This document shows positions 1-13,789 of a stretch of 64,000 nucleotides of DNA, one piece after another. The translations under genes were made by a program, and so were the position numbers. The notes under the pieces are model-generated. The model was not told the DNA's origin and ran no database searches. It saw only the letters and a list, made by a program, of their open reading frames with translations. The stretch is from Eutreptiella sp. 'Long Island Sound 2002' (Eukaryota; Euglenozoa; Euglenophyceae; Eutreptiales; Eutreptiaceae). The DNA lies in contig OZ038392.1 in the NCBI GenBank assembly GCA_964036045.1, positions 36,221,330-36,285,329 on the forward strand, in the 5' to 3' direction. Position 1 is the stretch's first letter; every line of letters begins with the position of its first letter.

Positions 1-574
1 CCGACCACCGGGTAGAGGGACTGGCTGACACCTTCGCGTGGTCAGCGCCCAAGACCAACCGCAGGGGCCGCTAAGAACAGCTGGTCCTAGCCCTTAGATG
101 GTCAAGGGCCCCACAGGGGAGACACCGCAGTGCCTGGTACCGCCCCCCAAGCCAACGCGACCAGCTGACGTTGCCCATGACAAAGCAGGGGATGTGGACT
201 GGCCCACCAGGCAGGGTACTGGCTGAGACCCTGGGGTGGACAGTGTTTAGACCAGCTGAGTGGGCCGCTGCGACCAGCTGGTGCAGCCCCTCAACCGCGG
301 GCCCGGAAACCCAACAGAGAGGTGGGTAGCAGCCTTGGGGCCCATCCCCGGGACCCCCACACCCTGCTCTGTTGGGTCGCATTGCAACCCTGCACCCCAG
401 ACACATGCCCTCACACGTGCAGCACCAAAGCGGAAAAGGATGGGCCCCAGGACTTCATAGACTTTGCGGTGGACGGCTCAAGGAAGAATGCCGCCACATC
501 GTAGCATCAGAAGCCTCGGCCGCATGGACAAGACCTGTTGCCGCCCAATCCGTCGGCCTCCAGCCCCATGCCCC
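1..574. other. GC-rich region without a recognisable gene
   Basis: No convincing coding frame. A weak repeat is visible: the word ACTGGCTGA occurs near 20 and 219, and ACCAGCTGA near 160 and 252, suggesting diverged tandem units of about 200 bp that lead into the satellite to the right. Confidence 0.35.
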
Positions 575-1775
575 TTCATCCCTCCGCAGCCCGCTTGAGG
601 ACACCCCGCCGTGGACCTTGAGGGCTCCCTAAACGCGATGCCCGATCAAAGCACGGATGTTGGCACCAAGGACCGGTCCTGAGGGACTGCAACCACCGGC
701 CACCCTACACCTTGCGCCACACCCCGGGCCCTATACACCCTGAACGCTCAGCCTCTGGGTGGTCACACCGGCGCGTTACTTGATGGCTCAAGGTCCGAGG
801 GCCCGCGACCCCTCATCTCTCGGTAGCTCATCTGAGGACACCCCACCATGCAAACTAAGGGCTCCCCAGACCTGATGCCCCAACGAACCACCCATGAAGG
901 CACCAGGGATTGCGGCGCCTACCCACCTCACTCCGAGCGCGGGCCCTGCGTGTCCACAACCCTCAGACTCTAGGTGGTTGAACTACAACACTACTTGACA
1001 GCTCGAAGTCCCGGGGCCCGCGACCAGCAACTCGCCTGACAACACACCGCCGTGCCAAACATGGGATCCCGCAAGCCTAAGCCCCAACCCACAGGACACA
1101 GATGATGGTGCCAAGGACCAATTCTGAGGGACTGCGACGACCGGCCACACCAAGCACCACACCGCGAAACCCATGCACCCTAACCCTCAAGCTCTAGGCG
1201 GTCATGCGGCTGCCCTACTTGGCGGATCCAAATCCCGGGGCCCACCACCCCGCATCCCTTGGTAGCTCGTCTCGGGACACCCTGCCATGCGAACCAAGGG
1301 CTAACTGGCCCCAAGCCCCCACGTGACATGGAGGATGGTGTTACGGACCGGTCTTGAAGGATTACAGTGACCACCCACCACACTTCAAGCACCAAACCCC
1401 TAGGCCCCGCGCACTATGCGCCCTGAGGCTCTCTAGGTGGTCATACCGCCACCCTACTTGACGGCTCTAAGCCCCAGGGCCTGCACCCCTCTCATCCCTC
1501 GCCAACCTGCTTGTGGACACCATACCATATAGGCCGTGGGCTCCCCCAACACCAACTCCGAATAATACACAAATGTTGGCACCAAGAAGGAGTCGCAAGG
1601 GACTGCAACAACCGGCCACCGTACTCAAAGCACCAAACCCCCAAGCCGCATGCACCAATCATCCTCAATCTCTAGGTGATCATACTATGGCCCTACTTGA
1701 CCAAACCCCACCCTTCCTGCGGGCCTCAAGACCACGGGCCCACACAACCTCCCAAGGCGCTTACCCTTAGTAGCG
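575..1775. repeat. Diverged tandem satellite, about 220-240 bp period
   Basis: About five degenerate units follow one another. Anchors are CTCTAGGTGGTCA-like words near 749, 968, 1191, 1430 and 1669, and a word like CATCCCTCGGTAGCTC followed by GAGGACACCCC near 578, 816, 1031, 1254 and 1495. Open frames here are fragments that cross unit boundaries and show no protein signature. Confidence 0.7.
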
Positions 1776-1784
1776 CTCGTTGCC

Positions 1785-2640
1785 TGCACTGCCCGCTGCC
1801 CCCTCTCGTGCAGCCGTTCACTGAAGAATTTCCCTTGCCCACTAGCCCCTGTAATGAGATAGTACACTGAAGGATTCCCATGGCCCATCACCCCCTGCAG
1901 TGCATCAATGTACCAAAGGATCACAAGATCTCCACCGTCCACTGCGCACTGCTCTTGGGCGGTTTCTTGAAGAATCCCCAATGCCCACTGCCCCGTGCAG
2001 TAAGGCAATGACGTGAAGGAGTACTGCCCATTGCCCGCTTCCAGCGAGGCAGTACATTAAAGGATTTCCACTGCCCACTGCCCATTGCCCCCTTCCAGCG
2101 GCAGTACATTAAAGGATTTCCACGGCCTACTGCCCATTGCCCCCTTCTAGCGAGGCAGTACATTAAAGGATATCCCGGCCCACTGCCCATTGCCCCCTTC
2201 CAGTGAGGTAGTACATTAAAGGATTTCCACAGCCCACTACCCCATGCAATGAGGCAGTGTGTTGCAGGATTTCCCCTACCCATTAACCCCCTACAATGAG
2301 GTAGTGAACTGAAGGATGGATTCCCACTACCCACTCCCCCCTACAATGCAGTAGCTTACCAAAGAATCTCCATAGCCCATTGCCCTCTGCAATGAGGATG
2401 TGTCCTGAAGGATTCCCCCTTGCGCACCAAAGGATTCCCCATACCCACCGCCCCATGCAGTCAGGCGATGACCTAAAGGGATCCCACAGCCCAATGCCCA
2501 CTACCGCCTCGGTGAGGCAAGAAACAGACGGCTTCCCACTATCAACCGGCCCGTGTAGTGAGGTAGTGTGCTAAGGCTGCCCACTGTCCCCGTACAGTGG
2601 TGTATTGATGGATTTCCACTCCACGAGATATTGGGTGATG
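1785..2640. repeat. Minisatellite array, about 53-60 bp unit
   Basis: Repeated units contain GAGGCAGTACATTAAAGGA followed by CCACTGCCCATTGCCC. The cleanest copies start near 2047, 2100, 2155 and 2208; flanking copies are more diverged. The same family forms a second array at about 4645-4900. Confidence 0.75.
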
Positions 2641-4644
2641 CTTGGTGCAAGACGAGGTAAGACTTAGTAAAATGTGGTAAAACTTGGTAGAAAGGAGGTT
2701 AAACTCAGTACAAAGAATTTTTTGTACACAAATTCATGTAAATTCAATTAGTTTGCATAGGTTTTACCACCCCCCCCTTTTTTCCTTGGTAACTTCACAC
2801 TTCAATGGTACCTTATACTTGCCACTTGTGTTAGTGGCGCCTCACTCTAGCCAAACCATCCCGCACATGTGTGCTTTTTTTCCATAGAGAGAGGGGGGGG
2901 AGGGAGGGGGGGGTGCATCCCTTTATAGTCCATCACACAACACATGCTCATAGATGATGTTTGCCTTTGTGTCTTTCGGGCTGCGTTGTGCAGCCTGTGC
3001 ATTGGCTTTACACAGGTCCCAAAGAGGAGTGAGGATCCTGCTATCCTAGTGTTCAATCGCCTGTTTGTCATTGTACAATAGTGTTTGGAATAGCAGGCAA
3101 GAACTAGATATTCCTTACCCAAATCAAAATGGTCAGCCGGACCTCATCTTTGGATGGGGGTTTGTGTCAATGGCTGGGCCCCCAACGTTTGGTGCGATCC
3201 TAAACATGCATTCGATGGACACAAAACACAAGCACGGTGGGCGCAATGAAGAGAAAGACATTCAGGGCATGGTAGATGGAGTGTGCCATCAAAAAAGTCC
3301 CATGACTCAAGGGGGCCTGCAAATTTGGGTGTGGGGTACAACCGCACCAGCACCCAATGCATTGTTGTAGTCCGGGGGGGGGGGGGGGGGCTTGGAACTT
3401 GGAATTGTAGTACAAAATAGCTTGTGCCATTTCATGCAACAGCCACAATTTGTCCCGCGGCGGTTGCATCTTGCAAATTACAACGCGTCCACACAAGGCA
3501 CAATGTAACGACAAAAGACATGCCGGATGGCAACTCACATAATCCTCATTCTGAACGAAGGTAGGATATAGGGTTGCAATCGCAAAAAGCAACACCACCT
3601 AAAAAGCACCCTAAAAGCTCCCCCACTCATTCCACTGGTGTGGTCAAATGCCTTCTTGCTTGGCAATCAAATCCACAACAGCCAACCTCCTCCAAGTGTG
3701 GTTGGTGACACAAACTTAAGGCAGAGGTATTCACGTGTTGGGGCAATCAACAATAAGTGAAGCACACAATGTGAATTGGCCAAGTTATAAACTTGCGCCG
3801 CAATCAAGGCTAGTGCAAAGCCATATCAATAGATGCTACTTGCAAAGTGCAACAATTCACCCGACTCTTGTGTACAGTGCCGACTTGCAAACGACACATT
3901 CCACAACAAATCATGGACAACCCGTGCCACACCCGTTTTGTCCCCATCCGTACTGACAGAAGTCGTGGCTTCCGACCAGTAATATACCACAATCTCAGCA
4001 TATTCTGTGTTGGCATTCGGTCCCTGAAATGGCGTGCCTCCAACTCATATCAGTCAAGCAACGGGCCCAAAATTGTGATATATAGTGGGTGCTCCCAATG
4101 GTCACGGAGCAGTGCCTCCAACTCTTGCAAATAACTTGAAGCGAGCCATGGCTATCAATGAGTGGGTTGCACACATTGGCCAATATTAGTTCTGTATAGG
4201 GAGTTGGGCGTAAGAGGGTTTCCACGTGCATCTCCTACTCCCACTTTTGTAGAACCCATGTTACCCCATCGCTATGCTTGAACCACCTAGCTAGGCACTC
4301 CACTCCAACCAAGCACCGAATACACCCATCGTAGTAGATGCACCACAAATTCACAGCCATGCTACACTGGCCACACGTGAACGTGGGCAGTACAAGCGCA
4401 TTGAATACAATGTAAAATTCCCACAGGCCAACTCACTCTTGATGTCCTAGTCAAGAGAAAGAGAGGTTTAATGCAACTCCCAAAATGTCCAATGAGTGTT
4501 GCAAACATGAATGTAATTTGATGCGCATGATTTGTCCAATGATGATGTCTAATAATTTGAATGTCGGTCCCCCACATGCACTGCACCTCAGCATGTATCG
4601 GTTCCTATTTCCCCATGGATGATGAGTACGGTGAACCTGTGAGT
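2641..4644. other. Non-coding stretch, no feature recognised
   Basis: I see no supportable gene. It holds a C-rich tract near 2770, a G/A-rich tract near 2887-2913 and a pure G run at 3374-3390. Short open frames on both strands lack motifs or coding character. Confidence 0.4.
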
Positions 4645-4900
4645 ACACTGCCTCAATGCAGGGGACAGTGAGGCAGCATACTGAAGTATTTGCACTACCC
4701 ACTGCCCCGTGTAGCGAGGCAATGTACTGATTAATTCCCACTACCCACTGCCCCCTGCCCCCAACAGTAAGGCAGTGTACAAGAAGAATGCCCACTGCCC
4801 ACTACCTCCTACGGTGAGGTGCTATGCTGAAGGATCACTATTGCCCCGGCAGTGAGTGGTGTACTGACGGATTCCCACTGCCCACTGCCCACTGCCCAGT
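4645..4900. repeat. Second array of the ~55-bp minisatellite
   Basis: Four to five diverged copies contain GTGAGGCAGTGTACTGA-like words followed by CCCACTACCCACTGCCCC. They match the family at 1785-2640, which lies 2 kb away in the same orientation. Confidence 0.65.
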
Positions 4901-5155
4901 GCACAGTTTTCTGCTGTATGGACACAATGCGCGCAATATTCTTAGTCCTCGGCATTTCCAAATGTGTGTGTATCTACTATTGGCACCTGAGGTGACCGTT
5001 CAACGGTCCTTGCTTTTATCTACACCCATCTTTAACCTCTTGGTCCCGCTCTTTTTTCCTGTGCACCTGCTGTCTCTACAGGTCTATAGGCATGAGCGTA
5101 AGTTGTCATGTGGTGCTGGGGTGCCATTCCTGTGAAGTCTATGGGAGGCAGCATC

Positions 5156-5335
5156 TGGCAAAACCATCCTGTCAGCATGATGGCAGAAAAGGGCTGCATA
5201 TACTGTTGGTATTCTATTGTATGGTGCACACACACACACTCTCTCTCTCTGGCAAAACCATCCTGTCAGCATGATGGCAGAAAAAGGGCTGCATATACTG
5301 TTGGTATTCTGTTGTATGGTGCACACACACATTCA
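5156..5335. repeat. Tandem duplication, ~95-bp unit, with CA/CT microsatellite
   Basis: A segment starting GGCAAAACCATCCTGTCAGC and ending in a CA-dinucleotide tract occurs at about 5156 and again at about 5251, almost identical. The first copy ends in CACACACACA followed by CTCTCTCTCT, so slippage or unequal exchange at the microsatellite is a plausible origin. Confidence 0.8.
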
Positions 5336-5344
5336 ACAACCTCC

Positions 5345-8300
5345 AGACTGACATATGTGCACACACAGGTAAAGGAGGATACCGTCTCAAGTGCCACGCC
5401 ATCCAAAACAGCACTTTCCAACAATGCCCATCGCAAAAGCGAGGGGCTGTCAGACTCCACCGATAATTTACCTGTGGAATGGTCGCGGCATCATGGTAGT
5501 CACTGAAATGCAATCTGTTCTTGATCATCAGATTGACCCACATATGCACGCTCAATGTGATACCACCCCAGTGCCACCCCCGAACCGTTTGGAGATGCCC
5601 AAGCATGCAAACGTGCAAACACGCAACATCAGCCCCATGATACTCCATGTCACGGAAAATCTAGAACCTCAGGAAACATTTGGACAGCATTTGTGCTGGA
5701 AACAGTAGTTCACTCACATAGAAGACACTCAAGACAGGGATACGTTTGGAGTTAGGACCTGGAGGGTCAAAAGTGCCCTCAGAGACCCCTTGCAGCACCA
5801 AGGCCCCGTGAACAGCACCTGTGCGGCACAAGAGGTGCCTCCCCATATATGAATCCTCCGGCACCGTACCCCATCTATGAATACTTGGAGTGAGAGCACC
5901 ACTTGTGTATGCCACACACATTTTCAGGCAATGATCCTAACAGAGGCCGGATTGCCCCCCCTGCCCCCCTGCCCCCCACCAGAGAGAGTCCTATGGGCAG
6001 GCTCTCTCAAAATAAGAGGCACAACTGGCATGCACTATTCCTGCCGACAACCGTAACAAACCCAACAACCAACCAACCCATCACTGTTCATCCCGTCAGA
6101 ATCCTGGAAATATACCACCGCCCGCTGTCCCTCATGGTCACCTGATACTTGTACACACACTACATGTGCACTGTGTCTACGCAACTCACAGCTTTACGCC
6201 ATAACTTGGTAGACACTTTCCACCCAAAACATGCAGCCCAAGACATGGTCTGGTCCTTGGAGCCCAGTATGGAAACCTTTCCTTGGCAGCCATGGCCACT
6301 AGAGATGTTGTCCAACTTAGCCGGCTGAGGTTTGCAGCAGCTTCAAAGACATCACAGATTAAGAAAATGGGGCGCCGTTTGGTGGGCCTCTACTGACACC
6401 CTGCGGACTTGCTTACACCTGCTCTAGGGAACAGCACTGCTCTATAGGTTGCCAAAATCACTAGAACGCCTTACGCTCTAACTTCACATTCTTCCCTTCC
6501 CTGCTTTACAGGCTCCAATACGGAACCAACACATCGTAGGAATCCACATGCCACAAAGCTCCAAAGACACCTTCCAGGAAAATACCCAAATACTAGCCCA
6601 CTTGCCCACCCCAATCTATAATGTGCACAAGATCAAAGTTAAAACAATGGAAATGTGTAATGTTGAAGACTGGTAGTCCCATTAATTCCTACGGTACAGA
6701 ATTTGCCATCAGTCAGCACGTATGCTGGTCATGACAGGAATTGTAGAAGCACAATTTGGAATGGCCACGGGCATCTTCACTGCGCAGGTGATTTTGCTCG
6801 CAGCCAACACCATATTTTCATAGAAATGGGGGTTTTTAGGGGTGGGGGAAGTGTCCTACATTACACCTTCCACTATAAACATTCCAAAACACTGAAGGGT
6901 GCCCCGCGGCATAGCAAGCATGTAGCAATTACCCGTCACGGCAGCAGCCATGTGGAAAAACATATAATCCGCCCCCTCACCCCCCGAGTTTCCCAATTGT
7001 CGGTCGTTTTCGGGCCCAAGAAGGTGAAACATATAAAGAAGGTCCGGAATAAGCTTAATAAGCGTTTTTGTATCATGATCGTCACAGTATCAAGGACACG
7101 TTGGTTTAAAACACTCTATCTTTAAGCGTCAATGCACGGGCAGGTGGCAAAGCACTTTTTAGCGGCTGGGGCCGAAGTATCGAAGGCAACAGGTGAACAG
7201 CAGGTTGGCACTGTTCTTTTTGCAGCAGGTTATCACAGATTGCAGCAGGTTGCGACAGGTTACGACAGGCCACGTTTGCGCCAGGTTAATGCGTGGCCCA
7301 ATCCATTTCAAACAAATAGGCTTCAGTGGACTGGAAAAAGACGCAGAGTTCGTCTTTCTGGCCCCGGTCAAGCAATGCAGTGGCCCTCACCCTGATCCTG
7401 CACATGTGCATACCAAACACAGAGGACAAGCAGCCAAACGTTCCAGCAACTACTCCGAGGGAGAAGAACCTCAAGTGCACCGCCATAGGCTAAGTCATGC
7501 ACCCCAAACAAAAAGCTGTGGCACTGCAACAAAAGGACCCATGCTATAACACGCAATGCTTTTTTTTTATCGAGGAGGGAGCAGGTGTGCGTTGCGTGTC
7601 ATGGCATGCCACACTTGATAGTGCATTGAATTCGCTAAGATTGTTCGCGCAATTTGCGTAATGAGACCGCTGTGTTCGTGTACAGAATGCCACACGGGTG
7701 GATGCTTTGTCCCGCGCTGTCTGTCAGCAGTACAAAGTTTCAAGAAGCCCCTAAGTGTCAACATTGCCTTAAGCACTAATTCATTCTGAATCTTACACTT
7801 GTTAGTGCTTATGCACGCTGGCTGCTTGTAATGGTTGCGTGTTGGTCGCTGTTGAACTTGCAAGGGTCGCCGAGTCTTAAGACCCGCATTAGGTATACAA
7901 AAATTCTCAATCGACTCTTTGTTTAATGAAAAGTTATTTATGATACTCCTTCTGATGTCTTCTCTCCGCAAAATTTGGATTCCAAGTCAACCATCAGGTG
8001 GGACTGGGTTCATGATCACCCTATGACGGGCGCATTCTCCCAAAAATCCAAAAGCGTTGGCAAAAGAAGAGTTCATGGCTTCGATGCAGTGAAGGAGGGT
8101 GCACAAGCTGCACGACTGCGCTGCCATGGTTATCCCCCACAAGCTGCTGTAAGGGTCCCTCCTGGGCGACTGTGCAATGGCATGTCAGCAAACACTTTCA
8201 AATTGATTGAGAAACGGGCAAAACGAACGAAACTGGACACAGCTGGTACCTGTGTCGAGGACACATTAATGAAAGCACATGGAGCTCTGTGGATACCTTC

Positions 8301-9373
8301 TGCGGATCCTTTGCACCGCACCTATCAGGAAGGCAGGGCAGGAGCGCCTTCTATTACATCCTTGCTGTGTCTAGAATTGCTCGGGTAGGATCCTAAAACC
8401 TGGCTTGCAACGTGATTGCACGCAAATACACATGCGTGCACAACCCGAGCACGAACCACTGCACAAGAGCCAGAGAATAGCCTGCCAATACCATGCATGA
8501 AAAGTGTGATTTGTGCCATTTGCAAGGCAGCAATTGGTCACAACAAATCCATCTGATAAGGACCATCAATTGACATTTTAGATTCCAGGTCAGGAGGACC
8601 TTCTCCAACCAATTTGCCAACAGCCAATTCTCGTGATTCTGAACACCAGGGTATCAATCATTTCTCAGCTTTCAGGTGTGCTAAGCCTGACTGGAATTCT
8701 GATCGGGCTCAGGGTTTACTCCACTCCTGCCATCTTTTGCATTGACGTGTGCCATTTTCAAACCTCAAACTCGAGCCTCAAACCCAACGATGGTGGTACG
8801 GCACGTTGGTGACAAGTCGGGAAGCGCCCTCCCAAATCCGTGCAGTTTTTTTTTGGGGGGGGTAGGGGGGGCAAAACAGCGCTTCCGCCGAAAACTCTCA
8901 ATCCCCTGTGGAACGGCCAAACGAAGGAAAACGAACGCCACATACTGCACCTGCCCTGCATTGCTGGTGTCAGACACCTTTTTGGGCTGCCAACTCCCTG
9001 ATATGTCCGAGAAAGGCCCCCCAAAACGTCCCCAAACTAGCCAAGAATCTGCGCACTTTGGCCAGAAGTAGATCCGGAAAAGCAGAGTTTGTGACCACGC
9101 GGGGGATTTGCTGGTCTCATAACATGCAATGGGCACTCAAACTTCGGTTCTATATGGTGCATGAAGCCTAGAGCTGCAACCAGATATCCTTGAATGCTGC
9201 ACCCATCGTACCGCATGCCCTTTTCGGCACGCTATCAAGAATGTAAGCATGACAAATCAGGAAAGAGGTGAACGAAATGGGCAGATTGTTCCGACGGGTT
9301 CGCCAATGGTGACACATGCAGCCCAAATTTTCATATCATCAGCCCTCATCCAAGTAGTGGCCTCGCAGCTTGA
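5345..9373. other. Non-coding stretch, no feature recognised
   Basis: Six-frame inspection gives only short open frames (up to about 140 codons) without motifs, coherent composition or credible splice context. There is a T run near 7561-7569 and a G-rich run near 8850-8870. I call no gene here. Confidence 0.4.
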
Positions 9374-9757
9374 TACCGCCGACCGACCCTGCTGGCTGGA
9401 AATCAACACAACCATTTCGACCCCAATCCTATTCCAGCGACACCAACGACAGCGGAGTCAGCGCAGATCTACACCCTCGGCACGGACTACAGTTTATGGA
9501 TACAGTTCGCACGCTAACGTTTGTTGTTCTGAAGGGGAAAAAACGCCAAAGCAAAATTCTGCGCTGGCTCCATTGTCTTGGAACTGCACCCAACCCTTCA
9601 TTCCCCCTGGTCCGCGTACCAATATCTATCCGACAATTCCAACGCAACCACGCCTGCAGTGCCATCTTGGGGCACCAGATCTGCAAATATCATTTCGATT
9701 GGTTTTGTCTGCACCCCAGGTGGTCTCGGATCACTTTTGGACAAACACGTATCTGAC
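9374..9757 (+). pseudogene. Possible decayed coding frame, unknown family
   Basis: One frame runs about 127 codons with only two interruptions (a TAA near 9515-9517 and a TGA near 9530-9532) before its final TAG. The residues look protein-like, with alternating hydrophobic and polar stretches such as YTLGTDYSLWIQF and NIISIGFVCTPGGLGSLLDK. I do not recognise the family. It could be a relic exon or chance; the evidence is composition only. Confidence 0.2.
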
Positions 9758-10130
9758 TAGTTTATTGGTCCCATAGCGGTCCCTTGTCGAAGCTTTTTGG
9801 GACTTTTGTTGGCCGACTGTTGTGGGTGAGTGGAGCGCGTGCTTAGGCACCCCACTTCGATCCATTTTGGGCCCATTTTGGCCTCCAAAGAAGTACATAG
9901 GGAGGGCTTCCACCAAACCCATCGCGATTTCCAGAGCTGCGATGGCACCGCTGGCTGGACGAACGGCCTGCGCGATTTGGGAGCGCGGATGTGTGGTTCA
10001 TCTTGGAGGTCTGGTGCTAGGGCGCCGGATACTACCAGGTCTATGCCCAACCCCCCTCACCCTATGTAAAGAAAAACAAACCTTCAAAGCGCCACCCTTC
10101 AAGTAGGCACGGGTCCTTGACGTAGCGGCA

Positions 10131-10790
10131 CTACCTTGGGCCCGGAGGGCCGGAAGGGGGGGAGGTGGGGCGGCAAAGTGTTTTGAGTGGGCTAAGATAG
10201 GGTTCCCATGATAGAGGTCTAGCGCCAGGGGGTCTGCCTCTTCGATTGTATGTTTGCTCCATAATCTGTGCCTCAACGGCTTTACAGTAGTACAACATGT
10301 TGTAGGTTTGTGGCTTTAGCTCTACCTCAAATGGCCTTCGTTGCCGCTTCCCAAAGATCTCAACCCCAGACCTCAGCCTTGGAAAGGTGGCAGGATATGA
10401 CAACTGCAGGGGGTCCAGCAATGGTCCCCGTTCTATCGCCAGCGAGGCTGGGATGAGCGCAGCTGTGGTGTGTTGAGGTGCCGGCTCGTAAGCTTTGTCG
10501 CTGTCTCCGCGCAGAGAGTCTTCTACGACGTCAAGCACGTACGCCTTCTCCTCTTTCATAATGCCAAATACATTTACGGCGAATCCGACCACTGCAAGGC
10601 TAGACCGGAAGCAGTACGTCTGCGACACAGTAGACAGTAGATGAGGTTGCCACGGTATTGCATATCGGTATTGGATCGCGATTTTGCAGACGAGCGGTCA
10701 TCGCTAAGGCCCAGCATCTCCCGGTGAAACGTACGCCTGCAGTGCCGCAGCACCTCCGCCACAAAGTGCCGTGCTGCCAGATCCCGTGGG
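10131..10790 (-). pseudogene. Possible decayed coding region, unknown family
   Basis: A 165-codon minus-strand frame (10131-10628) joins, after a frame change at a 7-bp duplication (TCTACTG twice) near 10625-10640, a second frame with protein-like content upstream (HFVAEVLRHCRRTFHREM). The segment is more GC-rich than its surroundings. No domain is recognised and no credible start is visible; this may be chance. Confidence 0.2.
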
Positions 10791-10799
10791 ACAGCATAG

Positions 10800-13770
10800 G
10801 GTCAAAAAGCACCTGGAACCACTCGCACTAGGTGCTATGCACTGTCATCTCGCAACTAATCCTGTCCATCAGGGAGTTGGCTCCGTGGATTCTGCATTTG
10901 CCTTGTTCCCATCGCTGGGCATACGCACTGATAGAATGCTCAACTTGCGCCTTTGATGAGGGTCCTGATACCTGTTGAGTTAAAGGGGCAGGATGTGCGG
11001 ATAAGCGTACAAACGTACAAAGGGGCAGGAAATGGGCTGTGCACAGGGTCCAGAGGATTCCATGAGGGTCAAGAGGGTTCCACAGAGACTACAACGTTCT
11101 TCATGGTCTGCATTTGCAAATGATTCCCTCGGCTGTGAATGTATCTTTTGTGCTGTTGATCGTATCCTGCGAGACCCAAATCACGCATATAGTTCATCAC
11201 ACTTGGTCAATCAAATAACACACACCGCTTTACCAGCCCACAGCAGTGATGCAAAGAAACACACCAATGCCACCCGTTGTGTGTCCACTGCAGTGCGTAT
11301 CTGCTTCCTGGGACACCCATGCACCAGGAAAAATGTGGGGGGCATTTGATTACTTCGGGGGGGATCCTTGCACTGCATGCTATTGTTAAGACAGAATGTC
11401 CGGGAAAGCCTCAAAATTGGCCCCCTTCCAAACGACCGCACCAGACAAGCCTCTTAGGAACCCAATTGAATCTTGCAATTCCCTACTACTGCGACAGCTC
11501 GTGAATGTACTCCAACCACACAACAGCCACACACCTCGGGGCGAAGGGGAGGAGCAACAAATAGAAACCTGTATCCTTAACATGGTTGTGCAGGGTTGCT
11601 CGAGCAGGACCAAGCTAAGAGTACAAACTGCTCACAACCACTACCTCCAACTTGACAGCTGGAACTTACCCCTTTGGTTGTGATGCACTGCCTTGGCAAT
11701 GGCACCCAGGGTGTATGAGCCTTTCCAGTGCTCTCCTCTGACAACCACCCATGCCCTTATGCTGACAGATGTGAGTTTTCAAGGCGAATGCCCATTTCTT
11801 GAAAGGAAAAAGGCTCTTCCACCCCTTCAAACATTTCTCTTCTCTAAATTGTAGTTTAATTTCCATTTTTTGCAGTCATTTTGCTCCCCTTGAGCCTACT
11901 CCTATTTAAGATGTGTGAGCCTCTGTTTTGCATATTTTTATGTGGATTGGTCTTTTTCCATGCCTGAGAAACACTTTGAATTTTCCACTTCTTTATTGTT
12001 GATGATGCCTGCAGAGGGGGCACCTTTAGCGCAGTGCGCACGCCGTGCAACCATTTGGCCTTCTGGCCAAATCAAGGACTTGCAGCCTGCACCACGAGTA
12101 GGACAAAGTAGGAACGTGGTTTCCCACAGGTACCCTGGCCACCCATACAACACACACACAATGAACAAGCCACAACGTTGGCTTATTCGCAATACCATTT
12201 CATACCTGGAGGAGCCTGACTGCTTTGAAGGTTTACAAAAAGCTATACGAAGCAAGTGGTGAGCCCCTCCCCTGGGTCATGTACGGCTTAGAGGGCGGGG
12301 TAGATGGGGTTGGCGACATGAGTGAAAGGAGGGAGTATGGGCAATCTTCTCAAAGCACTGCAGATGATTGAACTGTGGTATAAGTATGTGTCACATGAAG
12401 CAGTGGAGGCTAGTCTTGTCATCCCCCATTAACTAGGCTTTGGTGGTCAAACCTGGTAGGCTCTCCTAGTTGTCCAAGTAGTGAATGGGTAGCAAGGCAG
12501 TAGTGGTGCACTGTTGACTGCCATGAGGAAGGGGTTGATCCTTTCCTCCTTCGCCAACCCATCCGCTCCAGTGGCCATCCCTATCCCCAAACCATTGGGG
12601 GACTCCAATCGCCTTGGCGCTAGGAGAGGGTGCAGTTGGCCGGGAAGGACCGTTCGTACTGCACCCCCAGCACGACACCATGGCACACACCTGATTCTAT
12701 ACCAACAAGCGGCCCTCGAGGTGCCACAAGTTCAGGGAGGGGGGGCTGCTCTTGTCACCACAGATTGTCGTCAACCCCAGCTGCCCCTCCCCCTAAGCCG
12801 TACATGGCCGAGGGGAGGAGCATATCTCACCCCGCAGCTTCCGCCCCCCTGTGCTGTCGTCCCCACAGCAGGAGCCGTCCAGACCTGAGGAGTGAGCAGG
12901 GCATGGAGGGTAGGGGAGCAAAAAGGAGTAAGCACCCTAGTCACCCCAACCATGCCTCACGTGTTTCCTTCCATGCTTGTTTTGCTCTGGGAGTACCCAG
13001 CCCCGCCCCGCCCTGCCCCAAGAGCAAAGCGCGACGCCAAACCATCGGTGCGCGGTCCGGTGGGCTGCGCGTGTGCGTGCCCAAGCCCCGCGCACACGGG
13101 GCAGATCTGACAGGTCCGTGACAGATCTGTGGATCACAGGGACAGCCCCTGCAGGATCAGCGCGACACGAGTTTTTGGTGGTGCACGTCCTGCTCCTGCA
13201 AACAGGGCCGTAGCCATGACTACCAAGGCCGCCTTTAGGTTGTAGTTGTAATCAGGCTTTAAACAACCTTTAGGCAGGAAGGTACTGTTGGATCCAACTG
13301 GCGAAAATGAAGGAAGGAATCCTCCCATGTCTACTGCCCATATTCACCATGAAATGGACTGAAAACAGACAGTGGATCTGCCATCGCCCAGTGCAATGTC
13401 CAAGGAATCGGCCAACGAACTCTGTGATATTATTCGTCTGGGGGTGTTCGTTCCTACGTTGCTGACAGGGTGTTTTCTGTGTCGGAGGTCGCAATAGGGG
13501 GGCGCTTCTGATTGTTGATTCCATTATTTTCGGCCACAGCAGGGCGAGGCTGCACAGGCCATGGCTGCCTTGGTCTCAACTAAGGTTTGCAGCCCTGACC
13601 TTGAGTTGCACCCAGCCCCAACGTTTCCCACCGATGACCATGAGCCCCCCCGGCCCGTTTCTTTCACCCGTATATCCAGCATAATCCATGTCCATTGAAT
13701 CAGCCTCTCCTGCATGTTTCAGGAAACATTTTGTGTTAAAAATTGTTTGAAGTGCCGCCAGCGTTGACAC
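10800..13770. other. Non-coding stretch, no feature recognised
   Basis: Only short unsupported open frames. A C-rich section at about 12500-13100 produces long frames on both strands through composition alone. Confidence 0.4.
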
Positions 13771-13789
13771 GCATGATGGCTTACAGGGC

